A stretch of 8,056 nt of DNA from contig JAGCKY010000012.1 of NCBI GenBank assembly GCA_017647245.1, positions 1-8,056 of the forward strand. The letters are read 5' to 3'. Of the stretch, positions 1-6,371 are shown piece after piece. This DNA comes from Elusimicrobiaceae bacterium. Its GTDB lineage: Bacteria > Elusimicrobiota > Elusimicrobia > Elusimicrobiales > Elusimicrobiaceae. Made by a program: the position numbers and the translations under genes. Below the pieces are notes generated by a model that was not told the DNA's origin, ran no database searches, and saw only the letters and a program-made list of their open reading frames with translations. How positions within the stretch are numbered: position 1 is the first letter of the stretch; each line of letters begins with the position of its first letter.

Positions 1-223
1 AAAATACGCCACCGCATTAGGCGTGCGTGCCACGGGTTGCGAACTGGTCGGTCTTATCCCGCTGGAAGCCATGCTGGCCGCCGGGCGGCATTACGCCCCG
101 ACGGAAACAGACCCTCAAATTTTAATACAAGCCGCAATAAAAGGGCTTAACTTATGTGAAGTTAAACCCTTTATTCCCAGCGAGCAAATTTTGGAACTCA
201 AAGCAGGACTTACGCAATTATAA
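1..223 (+). CDS. ftcD: Glutamate formimidoyltransferase, C-terminal end (partial)
   Basis: This is the 3' end of a gene entering from the left edge; the frame is open from base 2 and stops at TAA 221-223. About 73 residues are visible. The run GCELVGLIPLEAMLAAGRHY, followed by an AIKGLNL helix and KPFIPSEQILE, matches from memory the C-terminal subdomain of formimidoyltransferases, where GLIP..ALLDAG and KPFDP.EKIIE are typical. The family moves the formimino group from N-formimino-L-glutamate to tetrahydrofolate in the cytoplasm, in histidine degradation. The protein ends right after this subdomain, so no cyclodeaminase domain is fused behind it, as is usual for bacterial monofunctional enzymes. 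The GTG at position 23 is internal, not a start. The gene converges on rsmA and their 3' ends overlap by 14 bases. Family assignment is from motif recognition only; a partial sequence limits certainty. Confidence 0.83.
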   Translation, partial: KYATALGVRATGCELVGLIPLEAMLAAGRHYAPTETDPQILIQAAIKGLNLCEVKPFIPSEQILELKAGLTQL

Positions 224-974
224 TTTCAAAAAATTTCAGAAAAGTTCGCAACGGTATATCTTCTGCACGTACAGCAACGGGCAATTGTAAAGCAGACAGC
301 GCGGCTTGTATTTTTTCTTTATCATAACCCGCCAGCGAGAGAGAGTTAAATAAAGTTTTGCGGCGGTGCAAAAATGCCGCTTTAATCAGCTGTGCAAAGC
401 GCGTATATTTTTCGGGCGATACCTGCCACGCAATTTTTTCAAATGTCAGTACCGCGCTTTCCACTTTCGGCGGCGGATTAAAACATGCCTTGCCTACTTT
501 TAAAAGTAGCGCGGGCCGTGCACGCACTTGCGTGAGAATAGACAGCGGGCCGTAACCCTTTTGTCCCGCGCGCGCCAAAATACGCTGTGCCTGCTCCTTC
601 TGAAACATAAACACCGCCCCCGCAAAATGCGGCCACGCAAGCACTTTATCCAAGATTTCTGCCGCATCAATGTAGGGCAAATTACTCACAAAAAATGTGG
701 ACCGCGCGGGTAATTTAGACAAATCAAATTTTAGAAAATCTTCCCGCACAATATGCCCGCTTATCGCCGGAAAATGCGCCAGCAAATACGCCTGCATATC
801 CGGGTCAATTTCCACCGCGCTAAATTGCGCAAAATTTTTTTGAAGTAATTTTTCCGTCAGTGCGCCGCGCCCCGGACCGATTTCCACTACCGACTCCGCC
901 CCCACAGGCACCGCCGAAACAATGCCGTCTATGATGCGCTGATTAACCAAAAAATGCTGGCCGTATTTTCTCAT
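210..974 (-). CDS. rsmA: 16S rRNA (adenine(1518)-N6/adenine(1519)-N6)-dimethyltransferase RsmA (KsgA)
   Basis: A 254-aa cytoplasmic methyltransferase that, by family, uses S-adenosylmethionine to dimethylate two adjacent adenosines in the 3' terminal hairpin (helix 45) of 16S rRNA during late 30S assembly. Visible motifs in order: QHFLVNQRIID near residues 6-16, the SAM-binding loop EIGPGRGALT (31-40), the acidic VEID after strand 2 (54-57), ED (78-79), the catalytic NLPY (98-101), FNPPPKVESAV (165-175) and RRKTLFNSL (204-212). NLPY is followed by IDAAE instead of the more common YIS, a small departure. Length is slightly under the usual 260-280 aa, and all core motifs are present. The ATG at 974-972 overlaps the TGA of the upstream TPR gene (ATGA), and there is only a weak GGA upstream, so translation is probably coupled. 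The 3' end overlaps the convergent ftcD gene. Confidence 0.96.
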   Translation of the reverse strand: MRKYGQHFLVNQRIIDGIVSAVPVGAESVVEIGPGRGALTEKLLQKNFAQFSAVEIDPDMQAYLLAHFPAISGHIVREDFLKFDLSKLPARSTFFVSNLPYIDAAEILDKVLAWPHFAGAVFMFQKEQAQRILARAGQKGYGPLSILTQVRARPALLLKVGKACFNPPPKVESAVLTFEKIAWQVSPEKYTRFAQLIKAAFLHRRKTLFNSLSLAGYDKEKIQAALSALQLPVAVRAEDIPLRTFLKFFEIIIA

Positions 975-2641
975 TTGCTGTCCAAAATTTTCAAATTGCG
1001 TTTGGCGGTTTTATTATCCGGTTGCAAGGCAAGCGCTTGACGATAATAATTCGCGGCCGTCTCGTCATCAGCTGCAATCACCGCCGCCGTGCCGAGCCCC
1101 AAAAGCGGCAACACATCTTGCGGTGCGCGTTTTTGCGCGGCGGAAAAAGCCGCCTGCGCCGCCGAAGCATTGCCTGCAATCAGCCCCGCAAGTCCTTGCA
1201 AAATTAAATACTCCACCGCGTCCGAAGTCTGCGCGGCATCTATCAAATCCGGCTCAATTTCTTCCACGTAACGCACCCACGTTTTGCCCATAACCCACAG
1301 CCCCATGTCATTGCCCACAATGCGCGGGTCATAAACGGCTTTAGGCGCAACTGTGCGCTCTTGCGTCAGCGCCGACGGCGAATTGTAATCCATCGTGCGC
1401 CCCTGTAACGTCATACTGACCTGATATTGCTCGCCCGCCGCGGTAGCCGCACGCAAAAGCTCGCCCGCCAAATCATTAATTTGCTTCGCGCGCGTGTCGT
1501 TATCGGTGGCATTTAATACAAAACTGCGCTCAAAAGACATCGGCGCTGCGCTGTCGGCTAATGCTTGTGTGCCGCGCAAACTTTGGTACGCTTCGGAAAA
1601 TTTGCCACCCTTACTTTGCGGCGGATTTTTTGCCACCGGGTCATACGCAAGCCCTACTTGTATATTGATATCTTTGGCCGCAGGGACTTTGAGTAAATTG
1701 TCTTTAAATTTTTCAATTTGTTTTTGGAAATCTGCCGCGCTTTGGCCGCTCGTGCGGTAGACGGCATTAAGTGCCAGCCCGTCTGACTTAAACGGCGCAA
1801 TGGAAAACGCACTCTCCAATACTTCGCGTGCATCTGCCGTGCGGCCCAGCTGCATCAGCAAATACCCATAGCGCAAGCGCGCCACAAAATCGCCCGATTT
1901 TATTTTGACGGCTTTTTTATAATGTTTTAGGGCTTCTTCGTTACGCTCTTGTTTTTCATACAAAGCTGCCAATGCTAGCAGCGCGTCTTCGTAGCGCATA
2001 AAATGTTTGAGTGACTTTTTGTAGGACGCTTCCGCCTGCGCGTCGCGCCCCATAAAATCATACAAGGTACCCAACTGATAATGATACAGCGGCTCGCGCG
2101 GGGCAAGCTCCACCGCGCGGCGATATTCGTCTAACGCTTTGTCATATTGTTTCTGCGCACCGTACGTAGAGCCCAAATTCATATGCGTGTCAGCTTTGTT
2201 GGGGTTTATCTGCGCGGCGCGTTCAAAATTTTCCTGCGCTTGTGTGATATCACCTTTCCACCCCCATGCAATGCCCAAGAGTTGATACCCCATAGCATTA
2301 TTAGGGTCTAGGCGCAAACCCTCGCGGTATTCGCTCATGGCGTCGTCTACTTTGCCGCTCCAATATAATGACGCCCCATACAAAAAATGCGGCAGACTGT
2401 CTTTGGGATTTTTGATAACGGCTTTGGCAAAAGAGTTGGCCGCCGCCTGATAACTGGCCGACGACATTTCTCCCATTCCGCGGCGCATATCAAACACGGA
2501 CTGCTCCAGCATAATGCGGTCCCAAACGGTTTGCGAATAATCGGTTTTGATTTCTTTTTTGCCTAAATCAAACGGGAAAAACGCTTGCGCCGGAAGCGCA
2601 CACAAGAGTAAAAAAACAAAACCCCCCCACGCATGTTTCAT
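971..2641 (-). CDS. Secreted/periplasmic TPR-repeat protein
   Basis: A 556-aa protein with an apparent Sec signal peptide: K2, a hydrophobic stretch WGGFVFLLLCALP and a type I cleavage site AQA|F after residue 20. Cys14 lies inside the hydrophobic stretch without a lipobox, so it is not a lipoprotein. After a polar stretch come about six to seven tetratricopeptide units (about 64-284), shown by recurring patterns such as LGSTYGAQKQYDKALDEYRR and AVELAP or RLDPNN at 33-34-residue spacing. Residues about 320-460 form a non-repeat segment I do not recognise, and two further TPR-like units follow (about 477-543) before the C-terminus. TPR proteins are protein-binding scaffolds; an envelope assembly role is plausible but unproven. 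It is first in a unit with rsmA, joined by ATGA. No convincing Shine-Dalgarno precedes the ATG at 2641, and a candidate promoter sits about 15 bases upstream. A G7 tract lies in the signal-peptide codons. Confidence 0.88.
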   Translation of the reverse strand: MKHAWGGFVFLLLCALPAQAFFPFDLGKKEIKTDYSQTVWDRIMLEQSVFDMRRGMGEMSSASYQAAANSFAKAVIKNPKDSLPHFLYGASLYWSGKVDDAMSEYREGLRLDPNNAMGYQLLGIAWGWKGDITQAQENFERAAQINPNKADTHMNLGSTYGAQKQYDKALDEYRRAVELAPREPLYHYQLGTLYDFMGRDAQAEASYKKSLKHFMRYEDALLALAALYEKQERNEEALKHYKKAVKIKSGDFVARLRYGYLLMQLGRTADAREVLESAFSIAPFKSDGLALNAVYRTSGQSAADFQKQIEKFKDNLLKVPAAKDINIQVGLAYDPVAKNPPQSKGGKFSEAYQSLRGTQALADSAAPMSFERSFVLNATDNDTRAKQINDLAGELLRAATAAGEQYQVSMTLQGRTMDYNSPSALTQERTVAPKAVYDPRIVGNDMGLWVMGKTWVRYVEEIEPDLIDAAQTSDAVEYLILQGLAGLIAGNASAAQAAFSAAQKRAPQDVLPLLGLGTAAVIAADDETAANYYRQALALQPDNKTAKRNLKILDSK

Positions 2642-2656
2642 GTAATTATTGTACTA

Positions 2657-2685
2657 ATAATAGCACACGGTGCGTGCGTTAAAAA
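2657..2685 (-). promoter_or_regulatory. Candidate promoter for the TPR-rsmA unit
   Basis: On the - strand an extended -10 element, TGC followed by TATTAT (positions 2665-2657), is preceded at exactly 17 bases by TTTTTA (2685-2680), a weak -35. The expected transcription start is near 2650, which would leave a leader of only about 8-10 bases before the ATG at 2641. This fits the absence of a Shine-Dalgarno site there. The element lies between the terminator of the upstream operon and the TPR gene, where a promoter is needed. Assignment is by consensus match only. Confidence 0.45.
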
Positions 2686-2693
2686 TGAGGTAT

Positions 2694-2722
2694 AAAAAAT
2701 CTCCCCCGAAAAACCGGGGGAG
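2694..2722 (-). terminator. Intrinsic terminator of the membrane-protein operon
   Basis: A perfect 8-bp stem, CTCCCCCG pairing with CGGGGGAG (2701-2708 and 2715-2722), closes a 6-base loop. On the - strand it is followed by A and then six T (2699-2694). It begins 31 bases after the TAG of the 1162-aa gene. On the + strand no T-run follows, so it acts in one direction. This is a textbook Rho-independent terminator and marks the end of the upstream operon. Confidence 0.93.
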
Positions 2723-2753
2723 ATAAATACTGCTTAATCAGTTGTTAGCCAAA

Positions 2754-5700
2754 CTAACAATCCTTGCCCGCACAATCACCTGTACCGGGTAAACTACCAC
2801 CTGTAGTCTGGTGATCACCCGTACCGGGGCCTTTCGGACCGCATTTTGTCCAGTGGTTGCTCGGTTTAGCTTTTAATCCGTCTTTGCTACACAGAGCGCG
2901 GATATACGCCGCTATGTTCTCATAAGACATACTGCCTTTTAAGTCACAAGTGCTATTTCCGAACACGGCAACATGGCTGGCATGATAACTCTTGCGGTTG
3001 GCTTTGATATCCGCGTCGTTATTTACCGCTTTCGGCGTCCAGCCAATCGCATCTGCAATCGGTTTAAGCGGGGCTCCTTGCCAAATGCCACTGTTTAACT
3101 CTTGTTCAAATGCAGGCCGCGGACCGTGACTGCTACTCCACACGTAGTTACCGTAGTGGTAATCCGCGTGAACACCGTTTTGTTCCGCAAATAGAGCCGC
3201 AGCTTTATTTCCCTGACACCAGTAGAAACGCGGGTCTACACGTGCACCATCGCCGTTAGCGGGAATCATATATTCCGTGGGGAAATAAGCCGATTCAACA
3301 CCCATAAAGGCCGCGAACGTACCAAACATATTATTGTAATCTTTAGCGTACGCATCCTTAATATGCGGGTCTTTTGAATTGGCGCCGATGCTCTTACCTA
3401 ACGCACAGACCGCGTTCAACGGGATACCGTTTTGCAAGATATTCATCGCGTCAAACAGGTTGGCAATGGTAATACAATCATCACTGTATACCAATTCCTC
3501 GCCCGGGTTTTGTTGCTCATATTTGGTTTTGGCAGCGATGAGCACGTTTTTGACATCGTCATCTGCGAAAACAAGTTGTTTGTTACTAATGCTGTTTAAC
3601 AACTCATCGCAACCTTCGTACGTCCGTATTTCGCGGATGAACGAGGCAAATGTATGCTGCTTGCGCGCCTGACCACAATTCGGGTCTACTTTTTCAGGAT
3701 CGCCATATACCCAAGCTTTCACTTGCTTTCCGTCAACGGTTACGTCTTTCTGCACGCATTTGCGAACCCGCTCACAACCGTCAGCATCTGGGTCGGCTTT
3801 TTGCTCATCACCCTCTTTACATTCATCGGCTGTACGAGCAACTTGCTGTGCAACCGCGTCGCTGGTATAGGTGGTATAATCTACCGCGTAGCGAGACTTA
3901 TTGCCACATTCATACGCAGTCCACTTGAACGTGAGCTCTACCGGTTTACCCGATTCGCCCTGTTCATCAGCTGCTTGTTTCTGGGCAACATACTCTGCTA
4001 TCTGTTTCGCCTGTTCTGCGTTCAACCAGTACTTGCACGAGCCGGACTGACAACGTCTTTGGTCACGGCTAATTTGCGGGAAGGTCAACACCGTCTTACC
4101 TTCATCAATGACTTCCACGTCTACGCACAGCTCATCTGCGCCATACTGGGCAAACGTCAGCTCGGCCGCGATGCCTTCATCGGTCAAGCTGCTAACCATG
4201 TAAGCCGAGATGTTAAAGTTCATCCAATCGCAGCGTACACTTTGCATTTTGCCGCCTGATCTGGTGTAATTGCGTTCGCGTTGCGTATGCAAAGCACCGG
4301 TACGGTTATTGATGTATTCAGCCATAAAGTCTGAATAACGCATCGGCATACGACCCAAGGTCGGCAACGAAGTGAATACATTGGCATTTGCCAACGTACC
4401 CAACGGCTTTTGCATGACATAGCCCTCAATAAACAGCGGGCGTACTTTTTCAAACGCATTTTCATCCAAACCCGCTTTTGTTAAAGCCAAGGAAGCTTCG
4501 CGGCGGTACTTGGAATAGTTAAAGGTATTTCCTTGTGCTACATAGATAACACAACCGGCATCAAACGCCTCATTGTTTGTGGACAAGTTACCTTTTTCGT
4601 TATCTCTAAAGGTATGCGTTCTCGCGCGACCCTCTTGATCAACCGTCAAAGTATCGGTATGATACCCTCTGTTTCGGCGCGAACTGCGACTGAAATCGCC
4701 GTTTTCCGCACCTGCTACCGTCGGTGTATGGTCGTTAAATCTGAACGCACTGCACAAGGGTTTTCCGTCAATGTTATCCGCCACGACAACCGCGTGATAG
4801 ACATATTTCCAATTTTTAGCTTTGCCCTCTTTTCTGACGATAAAGCTATGGTTGTCGGCTAATCTGTTACAGTCGGATTCTTCTCTTACGCTGGCTCCTT
4901 TTATGACGCCGCCTAAACAAGTTTTGCGTGCGCCCCAGAAACCTTTTCCTCCGACTACACTGCTGCCTTTTTCGTATTTAACCTTTACATTTGAGGCCAA
5001 ACCAAAAGCACGGCGACAGTTATCTTCAGAAGAAGGGAAACCTCCGAACGGAAAGTTCTGATGGTTTGCTTTTGCGTCAGCAACTGCGGCATCCCATTTA
5101 CTACTTTTTATTCCGTTACATTGACCTTCCTTTGATTCGCCGGGAGCGCCACCTAAGAAATAATCAATATCCGCGTCGGCGTTGCCCCACAATAAACAGT
5201 TCAGCAAGTGTGTCAACCCCACCGCTAATACGTCTTTGATTAACGGCTCTAACAGGTTTTTACGCCACAAGAAGTATTTCCATTTCCATTTATCTTGTTC
5301 GCGCTGTTTCATCATGTCCCACCACCACGGGGTGATGCCTTTAAAGTCCATATTGCGTTGCATTTTACCTGCACCGCCGCCCGCGGCTAAAATACCGTCT
5401 GCCAAACCGCCGGCACGACCGCCTTTAACCGGTTCAAACATAGCATCTTTTAACGCAATTTTCGCATCGCCTTTGCTCATGGCATCACGCGAAGCACGCG
5501 CTTGGGCCACTCCGTCTTGCCCATAGTAAGAACGGGACGGAGAACCTGCCGCACGTAACGGTTGCAAAGACACCGGTTTAGTGGGTTGACGTAACGGACC
5601 GGAAGAATCTTTTTTGGCTGCTGTTTTTAACCCGCCGCCAAAACGACTGCCGGGACCGCCGCCGCCGCGCGTATTAAGCCCTGCCCCGCGCAATTCATTA

Positions 5701-6242
5701 ATCTTGGTCGGCGTGCGTTTAAACGCCGCGCGCGTAGCCGCCGGGGCTCTGCGCCGATACGTGGAAACGGACGTGCTGTGACTGGTGTTTTTGTCATTAG
5801 CGCTGTAAGCACCAAAGCCGTCGCGGTCTTCGCCGTCGTAATCATAGCGCGTAGATTCTTCTTCGGAAGAACCCCACCCTTTAATCAAGCTCAACGGATC
5901 GCGCCCGGTCAATTGCGAAATCTGACCGGAAGCATCCTCTGTGCTGGGCGAAAAATCAAAACGTTCCGGATCAAATACAGAGTCCGACATACCCGGCGCA
6001 ACTAACGCGCCGCCGTCGGAAACATTTCCGCTGTATTTATACAGGAAAGGCAACATCAGCAAAGCCGCCAACGCCGCGATGAAAAACGGAGCATCACGCC
6101 GGGTACGCTCAAAGAGCGTCTTTTTGGGTTTGCCGTTATTGCCGATTTTAGAAGAAGCACGTTTAGAGAACGGATTAAAAGCAGGCTTGCTGTTTTTAAT
6201 CTTATCGCTGAACGTGAATGCGTCTTTTTTTTCTTCAGCCAT
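2754..6242 (-). CDS. Large bitopic membrane protein with cysteine-rich extracytoplasmic region (family not recognised)
   Basis: An 1162-aa protein I cannot place in a family. Residues 1-50 are basic and polar; a single strong membrane helix (about 52-69, FFIAALAALLMLPFLYKY) follows KKTLFERTRRD, so the N-terminus should be cytoplasmic and the rest outside. Next come an acidic stretch (about 86-143), a basic Gly/Arg/Ser-rich linker likely to be disordered (about 161-300, with GGGGPGSRFGGG), and a Trp-rich amphipathic segment (about 305-353, starting PWWWDMMK). Residues 349-1162 hold 25 cysteines, with none in the first 348, which points to disulfides in the periplasm or on the surface. Two segments faintly recall papain-like folds (C409/H483; C1009/H1090). 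The tail carries two PGTGD copies and ends CAGKDC. The start is set by AAAGGAG six bases upstream of ATG 6242. The gene is last in the operon, after a structured 128-base gap, and ends at an intrinsic terminator. An A8 tract lies in codons 3-6. Confidence 0.9.
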   Translation of the reverse strand: MAEEKKDAFTFSDKIKNSKPAFNPFSKRASSKIGNNGKPKKTLFERTRRDAPFFIAALAALLMLPFLYKYSGNVSDGGALVAPGMSDSVFDPERFDFSPSTEDASGQISQLTGRDPLSLIKGWGSSEEESTRYDYDGEDRDGFGAYSANDKNTSHSTSVSTYRRRAPAATRAAFKRTPTKINELRGAGLNTRGGGGPGSRFGGGLKTAAKKDSSGPLRQPTKPVSLQPLRAAGSPSRSYYGQDGVAQARASRDAMSKGDAKIALKDAMFEPVKGGRAGGLADGILAAGGGAGKMQRNMDFKGITPWWWDMMKQREQDKWKWKYFLWRKNLLEPLIKDVLAVGLTHLLNCLLWGNADADIDYFLGGAPGESKEGQCNGIKSSKWDAAVADAKANHQNFPFGGFPSSEDNCRRAFGLASNVKVKYEKGSSVVGGKGFWGARKTCLGGVIKGASVREESDCNRLADNHSFIVRKEGKAKNWKYVYHAVVVADNIDGKPLCSAFRFNDHTPTVAGAENGDFSRSSRRNRGYHTDTLTVDQEGRARTHTFRDNEKGNLSTNNEAFDAGCVIYVAQGNTFNYSKYRREASLALTKAGLDENAFEKVRPLFIEGYVMQKPLGTLANANVFTSLPTLGRMPMRYSDFMAEYINNRTGALHTQRERNYTRSGGKMQSVRCDWMNFNISAYMVSSLTDEGIAAELTFAQYGADELCVDVEVIDEGKTVLTFPQISRDQRRCQSGSCKYWLNAEQAKQIAEYVAQKQAADEQGESGKPVELTFKWTAYECGNKSRYAVDYTTYTSDAVAQQVARTADECKEGDEQKADPDADGCERVRKCVQKDVTVDGKQVKAWVYGDPEKVDPNCGQARKQHTFASFIREIRTYEGCDELLNSISNKQLVFADDDVKNVLIAAKTKYEQQNPGEELVYSDDCITIANLFDAMNILQNGIPLNAVCALGKSIGANSKDPHIKDAYAKDYNNMFGTFAAFMGVESAYFPTEYMIPANGDGARVDPRFYWCQGNKAAALFAEQNGVHADYHYGNYVWSSSHGPRPAFEQELNSGIWQGAPLKPIADAIGWTPKAVNNDADIKANRKSYHASHVAVFGNSTCDLKGSMSYENIAAYIRALCSKDGLKAKPSNHWTKCGPKGPGTGDHQTTGGSLPGTGDCAGKDC
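2776..2828 (-). repeat. Short direct repeat encoding two PGTGD motifs at the C-terminus of the 1162-aa protein
   Basis: Two 14-base copies, TCACCTGTACCGGG (2776-2789) and TCACCCGTACCGGG (2815-2828), differ at one base and start exactly 39 bases apart, so the reading frame is kept. Read on the - strand they encode PGTGD at residues 1139-1143 and 1152-1156. This looks like a recent in-frame duplication of a 13-residue unit in a flexible Gly-rich tail. Confidence 0.7.
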
Positions 6243-6248
6243 AACTAT

Positions 6249-6255
6249 CTCCTTT
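6249..6255 (-). promoter_or_regulatory. Strong Shine-Dalgarno site of the 1162-aa gene
   Basis: AAAGGAG on the - strand lies 6 bases upstream of the ATG at 6242 and fixes the start. It is the best ribosome-binding site in the window, consistent with high or independently set translation of the last gene. It sits a few bases downstream of the 6264-6285 hairpin. Confidence 0.8.
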
Positions 6256-6263
6256 AGGATATC

Positions 6264-6285
6264 CCCGCAAATTTACAGCTGCGGG
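6264..6285 (-). other. Leader hairpin 2, next to the ribosome-binding site
   Basis: A 6-bp inverted repeat, CCCGCA (6264-6269) and TGCGGG (6280-6285), with a 10-base loop. It lies 8 bases 5' of the Shine-Dalgarno site of the 1162-aa gene on the transcript. No T-run follows on either strand, so it is not a terminator. It may affect initiation or transcript stability, but could also be chance. Confidence 0.4.
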
Positions 6286-6296
6286 TACTGCCGGGT

Positions 6297-6322
6297 CTTA
6301 ACGGCCGCTTGGGCTCGTTAAG
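6297..6322 (-). other. Leader hairpin 1, 10-bp stem with one bulged base
   Basis: CTTAACG (6297-6303) pairs with CGTTAAG (6316-6322), and GCC (6304-6306) pairs with GGC (6312-6314). This gives a 10-bp stem with one unpaired base at 6315 and a 5-base loop (6307-6311). A further CGG/CCG pairing outside a small internal mismatch could lengthen it. No T-run follows, so it is not a plain terminator. It is the strongest secondary structure in the 128-base gap between the 208-aa and 1162-aa genes. It could be a processing or stability element, or a protein-binding site. Confidence 0.5.
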
Positions 6323-6338
6323 GCCGATGTACTGCTTA

Positions 6339-6371
6339 CTACACAAATTGTTTTACTTCTGCGGCTCTCAT
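6339..6371 (-). CDS. Possible 10-codon leader ORF (MRAAEVKQFV) in the gap before the 1162-aa gene
   Basis: The stop codon of the 208-aa gene shares its last A with an ATG (TAATG), a common termination-reinitiation arrangement. The new frame reads MRAAEVKQFV and ends in TAG immediately followed by in-frame TAA (6338-6336). It then leaves the two hairpins and the strong Shine-Dalgarno site free for the next gene. There is no Shine-Dalgarno of its own. It may be a leader peptide, the stump of a decayed gene, or chance. Confidence 0.25.
   Translation of the reverse strand: MRAAEVKQFV

Noticed and set aside
2591..2610. Cys14 of the TPR protein as a lipoprotein anchor
   Set aside because: The residues before it are LLL, not a lipobox, and a good signal peptidase I site (AQA) follows.
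2774..2791. LPGTG near the C-terminus of the 1162-aa protein, like a sortase LPXTG signal
   Set aside because: It is not followed by a hydrophobic helix and basic tail, only by DCAGKDC, and the motif arises from the PGTGD duplication.
3654..4259. 201-codon open frame on the + strand
   Set aside because: It lies opposite the long 1162-aa frame, its sequence has no recognisable protein features, and the opposite frame has a strong start site and terminator.
6264..6322. Hairpins in the 128-base gap as an internal terminator
   Set aside because: No T-run follows either stem on either strand, so a Rho-independent terminator is not supported.
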